Origin: Effrenium voratum | Lineage: Eukaryota; Sar; Dinophyceae; Suessiales; Symbiodiniaceae | DNA length: 64,000 nt | Reading direction: 5' to 3' | NCBI GenBank assembly: GCA_963377175.1 | Contig: CAUJNA010003291.1 | Coordinates: forward strand, 652,328 to 716,327 | Part shown: positions 1-9,558 of the stretch, piece by piece | Numbering within the stretch: position 1 is the stretch's first letter | Layout of the letters: every line of letters begins with the position of its first letter | Position numbers and translations under genes: made by a program | The notes under the pieces: model-generated | What the model saw: only the letters and a program-made list of their open reading frames with translations | What the model was told of the DNA's origin: nothing | The model's database searches: none

Positions 1-560
1 AGTTCAGAGATTCATATACAGACAGGGTTCATCGGGATCAAAGCAAATCTGCAAAAGCCACGTGCTTGTTCGATCTTAACATACATACTCCACCATCATT
101 GGTAGAAATAATGCATTTGAAAGACGAGCTAGAACATGTGTTCAAACACAAAAAATACTGATATAAACATGTATTAATGTCATTGAAGTTTCATTCCGAG
201 CGCGAAAACGCAAGAACGTGGACTGCGCGAAAGCCGAAAGCTCGCAAAGGGCCTGCAAAACACGAAGACATCCGAAAAAGACAATGGCCACCGATTCGTT
301 AGACAACACCTTGGCAAAAGAAAAGCGGGGAGTCGCCAAGCCCAAGCTGAGCAGGTCGCAGTGAACGACCTTTTTGTGGAAACAGGAAAGCTCCGACGAT
401 GGCCTGCAAAACGCCAAAAAAAAAGCAAATACATGATGGTGGGTTTCCCCAGGTGAAGCAAAACGCCAAAAAATGATGGTGGAGGTTTCCCCAGGTGAAA
501 CTACGCAGAGATTCCCCGAAAAAAGACGCACGCGGATGCGCGCGCGCGCCACCTGGCCAG
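1..560. other. Upstream region, no firm gene
   Basis: Positions 160-360 are open in all three + frames and look basic and lysine-rich, so this could be an exon of an upstream gene, but no frame is clearly preferred. At 404-500 a block containing GCAAAACGCCAAAAAA followed by ATGATGGTG and TTTCCCCAGGTGAA occurs twice in direct orientation. I see no other recognisable feature before the ankyrin exon. Confidence 0.3.
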
Positions 561-3540
561 GTGGAAGGCGCGGACGCGGACGGGCTGACGCCGCTGATGT
601 GGTCCGCGCTCCGCGGCCACGCGGCGGCCGCGGAGCTGCTGCTGGCCGCCGGCGCCGCGGTGGAGCCGAGGGACGCCGCCGGGCAGACGGCGCTGCACTG
701 GGCGGCCCGGGGCCACCCCCAGGCGGGAGCCGGGGGGGGGGAGGGTTTTGGGGGGGTTGTGGAAAAGGCCAGGGAAACCCACGAGATTTGCTTCACACGC
801 ATACATATACATGCAAATACATATGTAGAAGTATAAAACAGGTAAGAAGGCTTCAAGAAAGAGAAGGTAGATCATGGGGGAAGGGCTGACCATATGTATA
901 TATAAACATATATATATATATTGTTATATTGTACGGGGAATGGTTCTTTGGACTCTAACTTATTGGTTGACACTTTTTGGTGATTTCCAAGATGGACCCA
1001 TAAAGAAGCAGTTGAACACTTCGTGCAGTGTGTCGTTTGGTCAGGGCTGCAGCTTTGAGCTTTGGCCCGCTAAAAAAAGGGCGCTTGCCGTTGTGTGGCC
1101 TTTTGGAGTTCCATGTTGATTGGGGCGCTAGATAGTTGGGCCAGATGGAATTCTCACTTGTCAACCTTCTATTTCCAGGTCCTTTGGGCAACTCAGAATT
1201 GCGGAGCCCGCTCATCCAGGAATTGAACGGTACCGAGACATGGCAAAAGACGGGTAAGGCTTTGCCCATCCTCATGGGCATGTAGCAAAACTGGAATGGC
1301 CCCCAACATGGTGGTTCTTGTGTTGTTTCCTTTAAACTCCAAAAAGGGTTCCCTTAAAATCGCACGGTTTCCCTAGTGTTGTTTCCTTTCTTGTGGTTTC
1401 CCTTTAAACTCTAAAAAGGGTTCCCTCAAAAAAGCACTCGCCCGATGTCTTTGTCGGACGAGGTTGCGCACCTCTTGTTGGCCTTCGGCGCCCAAGCCGA
1501 TGCAACCGACCACGAAGGCCGGTCGAAGCGCAGAATGGTTGTTTGTTTGCTTGATTGCTTGATTGCTTGATTGCTTGATTGCTTGTTTGTTTGTTGGTTT
1601 GTTTGTTTTGGTTAGGTGGTTGGTTGGCATGTAAGTATGTATATAACAATGTATGGAGCCTCTGGAAAATGGGAACTTCGGACCATGTTGCCTCTTTGAT
1701 ATTCTGGATGGTTGCGAGATCCATGTCGCACCACCGTTCAGACATTTGGAAATGGTTCGACTTCCCTTGTAAATTTCAGCGTGTCCACACTGGTCAAGCA
1801 TGGCTTCCACTTGGCGCGACCTGGATTTTGGTCCATCGGTATGTCATGATGTCAGACGGCCACCCTCGGCTTCTGGAGTTGCATGCTGCTGAGGCCGGAC
1901 GCCTGCGGATTGGGCCTGGCACGACGAGGAGTTTCAGCTCTACGAGCTGCTGCTTTGGAGGGCCGGCGGGCAAGTCACGCAGCTCCCTCCGACGCCTCGA
2001 AAATGGATCGTGGAAGTTCCGCCGGAGGGAGAGGAAAAAAAAGCAGCCTTGGGGGGATGGCGGGGGTGATGCCGGTCGAATTCTGGGGTGCTTACTGGAG
2101 TGACAATCAAAACCCGGAGAAGTGAAGGTTAGAAAGGGAAAGAGCCAGCCAGAATTAGTTGCGGCTGCCTTTCTAGTTCTTTACATGGCTTTGGGTGAAC
2201 CTTTTTTGTGCCGAGTTTCGACACACTTGGTGATGGCACGAACCTCAACTTGGTTTCATTTGCAGTTGGCACAGATGTCACCAGATGCCAGGCTCTGAAG
2301 GAGCTGCATGTCTTCCAGGTGCACGAGCGAGCGTGGTACTGGAGCCTTGTCGCAGCGGGGGTAAGTGCAAGGGAAGGATGCCGGCCCGTCATACCTGTGT
2401 TCACCCGGCCATGAGAGAGACCATTGCCATCCAGTGCTGTGGCTTGCAAAGTGTCCATCATACTCAGGAGCAGCCAGCAAAAGACGCTTGCCTGCAGGTA
2501 GTGGCCAGCTGGTGAGGATAGGCACACACGCCCAAACATGTGCAATTTGCTTGTTGGTTGGTTGGCGGGTTGGGTTCGGTTGGGATGGGTTGGGTTGGGT
2601 TAGTTGCCGGGTCAATCATGATGGTCTTTAGTCATGCCTTCCTTCCTTCCCTCCTTCCTTCCTTCCTTCCTTCCTTCCTTCCTGCCAGGTTGTTCTGTTG
2701 CTCTTTTCTTTTCTTGTGGTTGCTTTGTTTGTGTACGTGTTGGTTTGTTTGTCCATTCACTTGTTTTTGTTTTTTGTCTTTCGTACTGTTTGTGTGTTTG
2801 TTTGTCTGTTTGCTTGCTTGCTGCTTTGCTTGGCTTGGCTTGGCTTGCTTGCTTGCTTGAACTTCTGCCTGCACGGTTGACCCATGGCCACAAACCAATT
2901 TCATCACGCAAAGCCACGTGCAGCTTCTTCACGCGGTTGCCACATGCAGCCCCCTTCGCACGAAGCCGCCAGCGCGCAAACACAGGAAGTGGCTGCATAC
3001 CAGGATCCAGGGTGTCAACCTGGGCCCCGACGGCCCCTGGCCTCAGAGCCTCAGAGCCTCAGAGCCTTCGCCGTCGAGGCCCCGAGGCGCCGAGGCAGCG
3101 CGCACTGAGGCGAGATCGTGTCATACGACTGCTCCGGGAAGCCCAAGGCGGTGGACAGGGCCGAGGTTGTCTGTTTTTTCTTAAAAGCCAAACAGCTTGC
3201 TTCAATGCGTTGCTGCGTGTTTAATGTCCACCTGGGATATTAGCAAAGGGGGGGTCCCCCCAAACCTCTCCACCCAAACAATGGCATTAAGCAATCCTAG
3301 GTGGACATCAATCTTTTGGTTCAATCCATAAACCAAGTCAGAAGCATAGCGTGATCTGAAACCATGCGCATGGCACGTGCGTGAAGCATGTTCAGCCAGG
3401 CAGCCCCACACAAGCTACGCCCGCGTGTGGCAAAGACAGAAGAAGCAAAGGCGGCAGCCGAAGAGCCGAAAGCCCCAGCCGAGTCCACTCCTGCCGTGAC
3501 CAAAACGGACTCGGCCAAAGTCAAGGCTCGATCCTTGTGA
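561..3540 (+). CDS. Ankyrin-repeat protein, multi-exon gene
   Basis: Exon 561-722 encodes DADGLTPLMWSALRGH, LLLAAGA and GQTALHWAARGHPQ, classic ankyrin helices. It joins in frame to exon 1463-1517 (VAHLLLAFGAQADATDHEG) and then to exon 1894-~2030, which begins RTPADWA, the start of another ankyrin unit, and ends near WIVEVPPEGE. Further likely exons lie at ~2290-2366 (ALKELHVFQVHERAWYWSL), ~2960-3030 (RKWLHTRIQGVNLGPDG), ~3107-3170 (EIVSYDCSGKPKAVDRAEVV) and ~3410-3540, an Ala/Lys/Glu-rich tail ending in TGA. The donor after 722 and that after 1517 are GC, as allowed in dinoflagellates. The first intron boundaries are well supported because the joined frame makes continuous ankyrin sequence; later ones are approximate. 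Whether the last exons belong to the same protein is inferred from strand, spacing and the first in-frame stop. Ankyrin repeats mediate protein binding; the partner is unknown. Confidence 0.7.
1705..1785 (+). repeat. Intronic dispersed repeat, copy 1
   Basis: The stretch GATGGTTGCGAGATCCAT followed by GTCGCACCACCG in the second ankyrin intron recurs near 39025-39105 with a few changes, also in a likely intron. The boundaries and any terminal repeats are not resolved. It is a dispersed intronic repeat of unknown type. Confidence 0.45.
2637..2684 (+). repeat. TTCC microsatellite
   Basis: A run of TTCC units with one CTCC interruption lies in an intron of the ankyrin gene and continues into T/G-rich low-complexity sequence to about 2870. 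It makes spurious reading frames on both strands. Confidence 0.9.
3224..3308. mobile_element. 85-bp MITE with ATGTCC termini
   Basis: The left end reads ATGTCCACCTGGGATATTAG and the right end, reverse-complemented, reads ATGTCCACCTAGGATTGC. A TA dinucleotide precedes the left end; the right flank is CA, perhaps a decayed TA. The first 35 bases, including the AAAGGGGGG-TCCCCCC block, match the left end of the 18-kb element at 43672. It lies in the last intron of the ankyrin gene. I infer a non-autonomous deletion derivative mobilised by the transposase of that larger family. Confidence 0.7.
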
Positions 3541-3579
3541 TCAAATGAGATGAAGTCGTGTTGACTTGCTGAGGGAATG

Positions 3580-3666
3580 AGGGAATGACCCCTATAAACC
3601 ATTTTCTATGGTTTCCTTTAAGGGGATCCCCAGGTTCACCCTCATTCCCTACTGAGCACCAGCAAG
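3580..3666. mobile_element. Short inverted-repeat element, AGGGAATGACCC family, copy 1
   Basis: The element starts AGGGAATGACCCC and its far side contains CATTCCCT followed by GAGCACCAGCAAG. A second copy at 28084-28189 has clean inverted ends (AGGGAATGACCC and GGGTCATTCCCT) and the same GAGCACCAGCAAG tail, but with the interior inverted relative to this copy. It lies between the ankyrin stop and the next exon. Confidence 0.5.
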
Positions 3667-3740
3667 TTGAATCTGAAGGTTGCTTTCCATTGGGAAGTTT
3701 TGGCAGGGCTGTGATGGATGTCACAGCTTTGAGCTGCCAG

Positions 3741-6480
3741 GAATCGGCGATGTACCAAGTGGGCCAGAAGGTGGGTAAGTTGGTTTTGGCTGAAAGCTGT
3801 CGAAACCTTTCCAGGTGCTCTATCTCAGTGGGCAGCTGAAAAAGTACGTCTTCGCGGACGTGGTGAAGGTGCTGCGGAGCAAAAGTGGTGCCGCTTGCCT
3901 GGAACTGGTGGCACGGCCCAGCAATCGAAACAGCTTGGCTTCGCAGTCGAGGTGGAATATCCAGAGATAGCATGCACAACAGAGAAGAGAGGGAGAGGGA
4001 GAGTTGAAAAGGATGGTGTTCGAATCTTGGCCCTGGCACCTAGAAGCGCTACTACGACCTGTCCATTAAGAAGTCAGTGCCTGAAGCAAGGCGTGCTGAG
4101 GAGTGAAAGAGAGAGAGAGAGAAGCAGAAACCGAAAGAGGCAGAGTAAGACCCAACTGTTTGTCAATTTTGTTTCCCCAAGATGTGTGAGTGTGAAGACA
4201 AGCAAGTGTAGACTATGAATCTTGGCTGGTCTCTTCAAAGGATATGTTGTGGCCATGGCGAAGGGCGGCGCAGTTACAACTGCTTTGATTGGGGATGATT
4301 ACTGTTACAAACATACATATACATATGCATGTATGTCCAAAATGTGCTTTCAGCACGTTCGAAATCCTGAAAAGCGTTGGCCTTTTTGAGGTGGCCAAGA
4401 CGCCAGAAAAGCTTTTGGATTGTTTGACCCCCAGATAGAGAGCCGAACCCAGGGCTGCTCCCTTTGAGGGAGAAATGTTTTTGTTTTTCCTATTTTTAAG
4501 TCTACCCTAGCCAAAAGTGAAACCCTGTGTACATCCATGCACCCAGTACCCTCTCACAAATTAACTGCTGGAACCTGACCGCGACACGGGACCCGGTCCC
4601 TAAAAAACATGGTCCAAACCAGGACCCTCCGAACGTCGAACGGCTTCACGTTCTTTGGTGGGAGACATCAATGTGGGGATTGATCAACAGGTCCGGGTGG
4701 GGTGACAACTGGTTGGAAGCCACTACAAACAGATGATATGTCCCACATGGGGGAAAGTTGCCCATAATCATGAGTAGTCTAGGAATATTGATAAATCCCC
4801 ATGTATGTAGGATATTTTTCTAAGCAATCACTATGTGGGTATGGGTCAACATTCAACCACCAGGAATTGGACCGCAGATTTTCGTCCTTGGCTCCATTTA
4901 CCAAGGTGTCATTTTGGGGTCGCCCCATTTTTGACAACCACAGCCATCTTCTTTCAAGGAATATTGATCAACCCCCATGTAGGACTTATTTTTCTCAGCC
5001 ACCGCCAAGGACGAAAAAATCCGCGGTCCAACTCCTGGTTGAGTTTTGACCCAGACCCACGTGATTGCTTAGAGACATCTCCGGCAATCAGTATGTTGTT
5101 TGTTCAGCTTCTTCCAAGCCACGGCAGGCTCCGGCCGGTGCAGGCGGGGGCACGGAAGGCCAGAACCGCGGAACCCTCTTCGGTGGGCTTGTGGAGGGTA
5201 TGGCAACCGTGATGTGGCCGTGGTCAAAACCGTTTTGGGATCCCATTTTGGCTTTGGTATATTCACCACCCATAAACCAATGGGATCCCATTTTGGCTTA
5301 GGTATATTCACCACATTTTGTTTAGAACCTATTTGGTGGTTGGAATGTTCACGATTTGGCTTTTGACCCATGGCCATGTCGGTGGCTGATGTCGAGGATA
5401 CCCTATTTTAGGTTGGCTTGAAAAGAAACCTGGCCGAAAACGGTCAGAATACTGCAGGCTATTCTTGCACTGTGCTTTTCGCTTCATGTAGGCCATTGGG
5501 CGTTGGATTGCCATTTTCTGTGACTCCAAGGGAATCACGTTTCAAAGTTTCGAGTGATAGAGTAGCCATGGCCCAATCAAGTATCACAGAAAGGTATACT
5601 TTCCACCACCATGTTCCTCTTGGCAAGGGGAATGATCCAAAGAAGTGTTTTTGGAAGTTGTCGACTTGCCCAGAGTGCTCAAAGATGAAAACTGGGATTG
5701 GGCCCTTCGGTTTTCCTACAAATGCGGTGTTGACATTTGATTGGCGACAAGAAACACGTCACAAAATGGCCGACGCCGGCCACCCACCGCTTCGGCGTCC
5801 CCGGTGCTGCCAGGACAGCGAGCCGGAGGCGGAAGGAGCGGCGGAGACAAAGGACTGGCGGCCATTGGCGGTTTCGCCACCTGGGAAACATGCAAGAACA
5901 TATGTTTCCAGTAGTGAAACCGATTCTCTTTAAAACCAACGGGGGAATTAAAACAAAAAAAAACGCAAATGGAAGACTGGCTGCCAAAAAAATGGCTGCG
6001 ACCATGGTGTCCTTTTTAGGTGTTTTTGGTCGAATATTTTTTTCTGGTTTACCTGGTGGTTTCATCATCTATCGGGGAAACCCATCTATTTCCCCGAAAA
6101 GGACGCTTATGGCTGCCATTTGCGTTTTCGCCACCTGGAAAAAATGAGAGTGAAATCGATTCCCTCTACAACCAAGAGGGGAAAATGAAAAATATTCCTT
6201 TCAGCACATGGAAGAGTGGCTGCCAAAAAATGGCTGCGACCAGGGTGCCACTTTTTGACTACCGCAAGGTAGACTCAAACCCCGTTTCCCTTGCACGAAA
6301 ATTAAACACTCCTTTGGTGTAAGTCGACCTCGGGGTATTCAAAAAAGTGGAACCCTGGCTGCGACACTTCCCGCTTCACATGGCCAGGACGTTGCCAAGA
6401 CGCATGAATCTCCGAGAAAGAGGCAAGCATCGCTTGGTGGCTCACTGTCACAAGGGCCGGATCACCTGGGCTGGCCATAA
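3741..6480 (+). CDS. Unrecognised multi-exon gene
   Basis: A likely start ATG at 3750 opens MYQVGQK, which a 44-base GT-AG intron (3771-3814) joins in frame to VLYLSGQLKKYVFADVVKVL from 3815. Further coding-like pieces are RYYDLSIKKSVPEA (~4046-4091), FEILKSVGLFEVAKTPEK (~4342-4410), GNQYVVCSASSKPRQ with a Gly-rich tail (~5070-5200), a basic stretch KKHVTKWPTPATHRFG (~5752-5860) and a last exon from 6383, DVAKTHESPRKRQ, ending TAA at 6478-6480. I do not recognise the family. Only the first join is checked for frame; the cluster could hold two genes. Two mobile elements sit beside its exons, at 4826-5069 and 5212-5380. Confidence 0.45.
4826..5069. mobile_element. Foldback element with ~67-bp inverted repeats
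   Basis: Bases 4826-4893 and 5003-5069 are imperfect reverse complements: AAGCAATCAC, GGGTCAA, CAACCA, TTGGACCGC and TTCGTCCTTGGC all recur in mirrored order. In addition, about 48 bases at 4781-4829 and 4958-5005 form a direct repeat (GGAATATTGAT, CCCCATGTA, TTTTTCT). The right end stops at the AG just before the predicted exon at ~5070, so the element forms the 3' end of an intron. Confidence 0.65.
5212..5380 (+). mobile_element. Introner-like element family I, copy f
   Basis: The ends are ATGTGGCCGTGGTCAAAACC and the inverted TTTTGACCCATGGCCATG. The interior holds GGGATCCCATTTTGGCTT twice, an internal duplication that makes this copy longer than its relatives, plus the family core TTGGAATGTTCAC. 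It directly follows the predicted exon ending near 5200. Confidence 0.65.
5863..6263 (+). repeat. Two direct copies of a ~155-bp repeat
   Basis: Blocks at about 5863-6020 and 6109-6263 share TTCGCCACCTGG near the start, GTGAAA then CGATTC in the middle, and GGCTGCCAAAAAA followed by TGGCTGCGACCA at the end. The spacer begins GGTGTTTTTGGTCG. They may be two copies of one intronic element. Confidence 0.5.
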
Positions 6481-6796
6481 AAGTGGCCCTGACGGAACGT
6501 AAACACGCGTTTCACGAGTTTGAGCCAACTGCGTGTCGTGTGGCCTGCGCAGCATGTCGGACATCGTTAGGCGAATGCACATGCGCTGACAATCTGATAC
6601 AACGAACACAGGCGAAAATTTGGTTCCTACAGTGGATGGAGGACATCTGTTTCGCACCGTTCAGAAACCATGAATGATTGGATTCCCCTCTTAAAGGCGG
6701 TAACAAAGGTAAAGGTGATGGTTTCCACCTTGGTTTCATTTCGTGGTGCGAAGGGATTTCGCTGTTCATCCGTGGTGTGTGTTGAAAAACGTTCAT

Positions 6797-6903
6797 TTGG
6801 CTGTGGGTCAACACCAATGGGATCCCATTTTGGCGCCACCCATTTTAGTCTATAGTGGGGATTGGGATGTTCACTGGGGGTACGATTTGGCTTTTGACCC
6901 ATT
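6797..6903 (+). mobile_element. Introner-like element family I, copy c
   Basis: The left end is TTGGCTGTGGGTCAACACC and the right end is a decayed TTTTGACCCATTTG. The core GGGATTGGGATGTTCACTGG matches other copies. It ends about ten bases before a GC-rich exon-like stretch (6914-7014) with Pro/Gly-rich reading frames, the best reading VPKVPPPPPSDMALGSDG. Confidence 0.65.
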
Positions 6904-7188
6904 TGATGCCTGGCAGGTGGAGTCCCTCGCAGGTGCCGAAGGTGCCACCTCCGCCCCCGAGCGATATGGCCCTGGGTTCCGACGGCCCGCCGGGGCCGCC
7001 CAGCCCTTGAAGGAAGCTTCGAGCTGAGCGCGCGCGCCGGAGTCTCACCGAAGGCAGCGCACGTTGGCTTTTGGAAAGAGGACCTTGGCCTTGGATGGGA
7101 ATGTCTGCAGGAGAAGCCGGGACCCAAGGCCCAAGGGCCCAAGGGTCCAAGGGTCCAAGAACCATCCAAATCGATGTCCTTTAGTTTT

Positions 7189-7303
7189 TCTCAGTTGTCC
7201 AAAGCGAATCGACCTTTTGACCTGTTGCTTTTCCCATTTTGGTCCATTCTTAGTCCTGGCCCCAAAGGTTAACCTTTTATTTCCGGCTCCTTTGGGCAAC
7301 TGA
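7189..7303. mobile_element. Short element with CTCAGTTGTCCAAAG inverted ends
   Basis: The left end CTCAGTTGTCCAAAG and right end CTTTGGGCAACTGAG are inverted repeats with one mismatch. The right 40 bases (AACCTTTTATTTCCGG, CTCCTTTGGGCAACT) also occur near 1162-1203, so this is a dispersed family, but no matching left end was found there. Confidence 0.5.
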
Positions 7304-7473
7304 GGCATGCGGTGTTCTGTTCCCGCAGGACCATAGGAGAGTGATGCATTCGGCGCTTCACCCTCCCAATGTTAGTGGCACAGGGGTTCCCTGCAAGAGA
7401 AAAATGATCTTCCACATCTCCCACAAATGCTATAGCCGGAGGAAGGGTATATATTTTTAACCAGACCCCTTAG

Positions 7474-7636
7474 CCTTGTGGACCAAAGGCTGACGTCAAG
7501 GTATCGATGGCAGGTCGTTTGGTTCCGCGCCAGGTGTGAATTGGAGCCCAAGGCTGTGCAGGAGGAGCTCCCGGGGGCGCGGGATTTGTGTCCAGGGTAT
7601 CTTGGACTGCTATTGGGTTGGATCTTGAGACTTTAA
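7474..7636 (+). CDS. Terminal exon of an unrecognised gene
   Basis: After an AG at 7472-7473 one frame reads LVDQRLTSRYRWQVVWFRAR, then CELEPKAVQEELPGA, and stops at TAA 7634-7636. The reading is protein-like and the other frames are not. Upstream partner exons may include the Pro/Gly-rich stretch at 6914-7014 and ~7329-7430, but these cannot be joined with confidence. No family is recognised. Confidence 0.4.
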
Positions 7637-8009
7637 CTTCTTGCGAAATAAAGGTGTTTTCCACTGAACCCCCAAAAAGTTAAACTTTTTGCAGGGGGGG
7701 CAACATGCAACCAAGTTGGTTTTCCTGGTTCAACCAACCTCGAGGGTTTGAAACGTAACATGCTGCATGTTGCAAGGAGCCTTTCCCATGACCCGGCCTC
7801 CGCCAACTTTGGGAAACTTTTGTGAATAAAGAGGTCATTTATCAAAGAACAAAATAAGAAACCTAAACAAATGGTTGGCTTCCTTGTGGCTTCCCTTTAA
7901 GCAAACTCCAAATGGGGCATCCTCCAATTAGAGACGCTCATATTGATGTGCTTAAATGCGAATCATCAGTGTGTGAATTGGCGCATGGGTTCAACCATCC
8001 CGCATACAG

Positions 8010-8432
8010 CAAAAGCGCCACAGAGTCGGCGAGCAGTACCTCAAGGAAACCTCCAAAAGAGGCTTGTCGCCTGCTTTGCACCAGGCCACCTTCATGGCGT
8101 ACACCCGACGGGTTGAGCGTCCCTTGGTCCTTGCGCATCATTCATCCATTCTGCTTTTGGCATGTGCGTGCTGTGAGTTCTGGAGTTTTACATGCCAGAC
8201 ACTGCCAGGCCAGATCTCGTCGATGAAATGAAGGCTTCGGGCATGCTGGCATGAAGTTTGCAAATTCGCACCGTGCCCCTGTAGAATTTGTCGAGCCTTT
8301 GTTTCGGTAGAATCTGCATGTCCATTTGGTCGAGACTCAGAGCACTGCTCGACTCGGCATGCAAGAAGTATGCACCAGAGCCGCCAGGAGGAGATTGCAC
8401 GCAGCCCAGAGGAGAGACATGTAGCGGGGTAA
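8010..8432 (+). CDS. Exon pair of an unrecognised gene
   Basis: After AG at 8008-8009 one frame reads QQKRHRVGEQYLKETSKRGL and then LHQATFMAYTRRVERP. A second exon at ~8299-8427 reads SRLRALLDSACKKYAPEPP and GGDCTQPRGET, and ends at a consensus GTAAGC donor. These may be early exons of the coiled-coil gene that follows. Neither is recognised. Confidence 0.4.
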
Positions 8433-8517
8433 GCAGAAGCTGCGCATGAAGTGGGCAGCCGCTTTTTGTGCTTCATGGGAAGCAGGGACCGCCGAAATGG
8501 GGGGCTTCAGTTTCCCT

Positions 8518-8640
8518 CCTAGGTCCCCCAGCAGCGGGCCCTTTCTCACCCTTTTTCTGGGGGAGGGGTCTTTGTATTGAAATAGACTACGGACAAAAAG
8601 TGGGTACCCTTATTCTGAGCTCAAAACTGGAGGACCTAGC
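8518..8640. mobile_element. Introner-like element family II, copy 1
   Basis: The ends are CTAGGTCCCCCAGC and CTGGAGGACCTAGC, inverted repeats. The body (GGGGGAGGGG, ACAGACTAC-type core, TACCCTTATTCT, GAGCTC) matches the copy at 27892-28013 along nearly its whole length. It ends about 50 bases before the exon at 8691. Confidence 0.7.
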
Positions 8641-8690
8641 CTTTAAAACCACCCAACACCATACATCATCTGCAAGGGCTTCTTAGCTGG

Positions 8691-8752
8691 ACGCCGAGGC
8701 CCGGCTGCAAGGTCAGGCGCACACCTTGGAAACAGAGCGGGGGGGCGCGGTT

Positions 8753-8805
<53 letters not shown>

Positions 8806-9488
8806 AACACACCAACACACGTATATATATATATATACATATATGGGGGGACCCGGGGACCATAGACGCTGGACCATATATATATATACATCTATTTCTA
8901 TGTCATGTATAAATACATTGTTTTTGTTTTTCGTAAGAAGAAACATACCTGCAGAACGGGCCAGGAGGACTTGAACCTTCACCCTCCGTCCCCGAAGTCA
9001 AGGAACGATGCGCTGCCAGTCCCCAAGAGATTCGGCCACGCAAAATAGACCAAGTGCCTGTGAACATGTGGTGATTTCTGGCCCTTGCCAGTCCCATCTG
9101 TGCAGGCAAGCTGCAGGGAACAGGGCAAGCCATACCCTGTGCGCAAACTCACCTTCCACCCCACCCTAGCACGCAACAATGCCCCCCCAACCAGCATGCC
9201 TGTACACTAACCGGGGATCACCTCTGAAGTGAGGACCTATGGTCATGGTTCCCTCTTTCCAAGAATCATCATAACGGTCAAGAAGGATCCTTGCTAGGCT
9301 TGGTGGATGATCATCCCGGTTAACCCCGAGAAAAGGAATGTGTGTGGGTGCGTGCGTGCGTGCGTGCGTGCGTGCGCGCGCTGCGCGCNNNNNNNNNNNN
9401 NNNNNNNNNNNNNNNNNNNNNNNNNNNNNNNNNNNNNNNNNNNNNNNNNNNNNNNNNNNNNNNNNNNNNNNNNNNNNNNNNNNNNNNN

Positions 9489-9558
<70 letters not shown>

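Noticed and set aside
8955..9045. Minus-strand tRNA-like sequence with a GGTTCAAGTCC loop
   Set aside because: No pairing 5' acceptor arm or D arm could be drawn, and the + strand reads as an exon (EDLNLHPPSPKSRNDALP), so the T-loop match is taken as chance.
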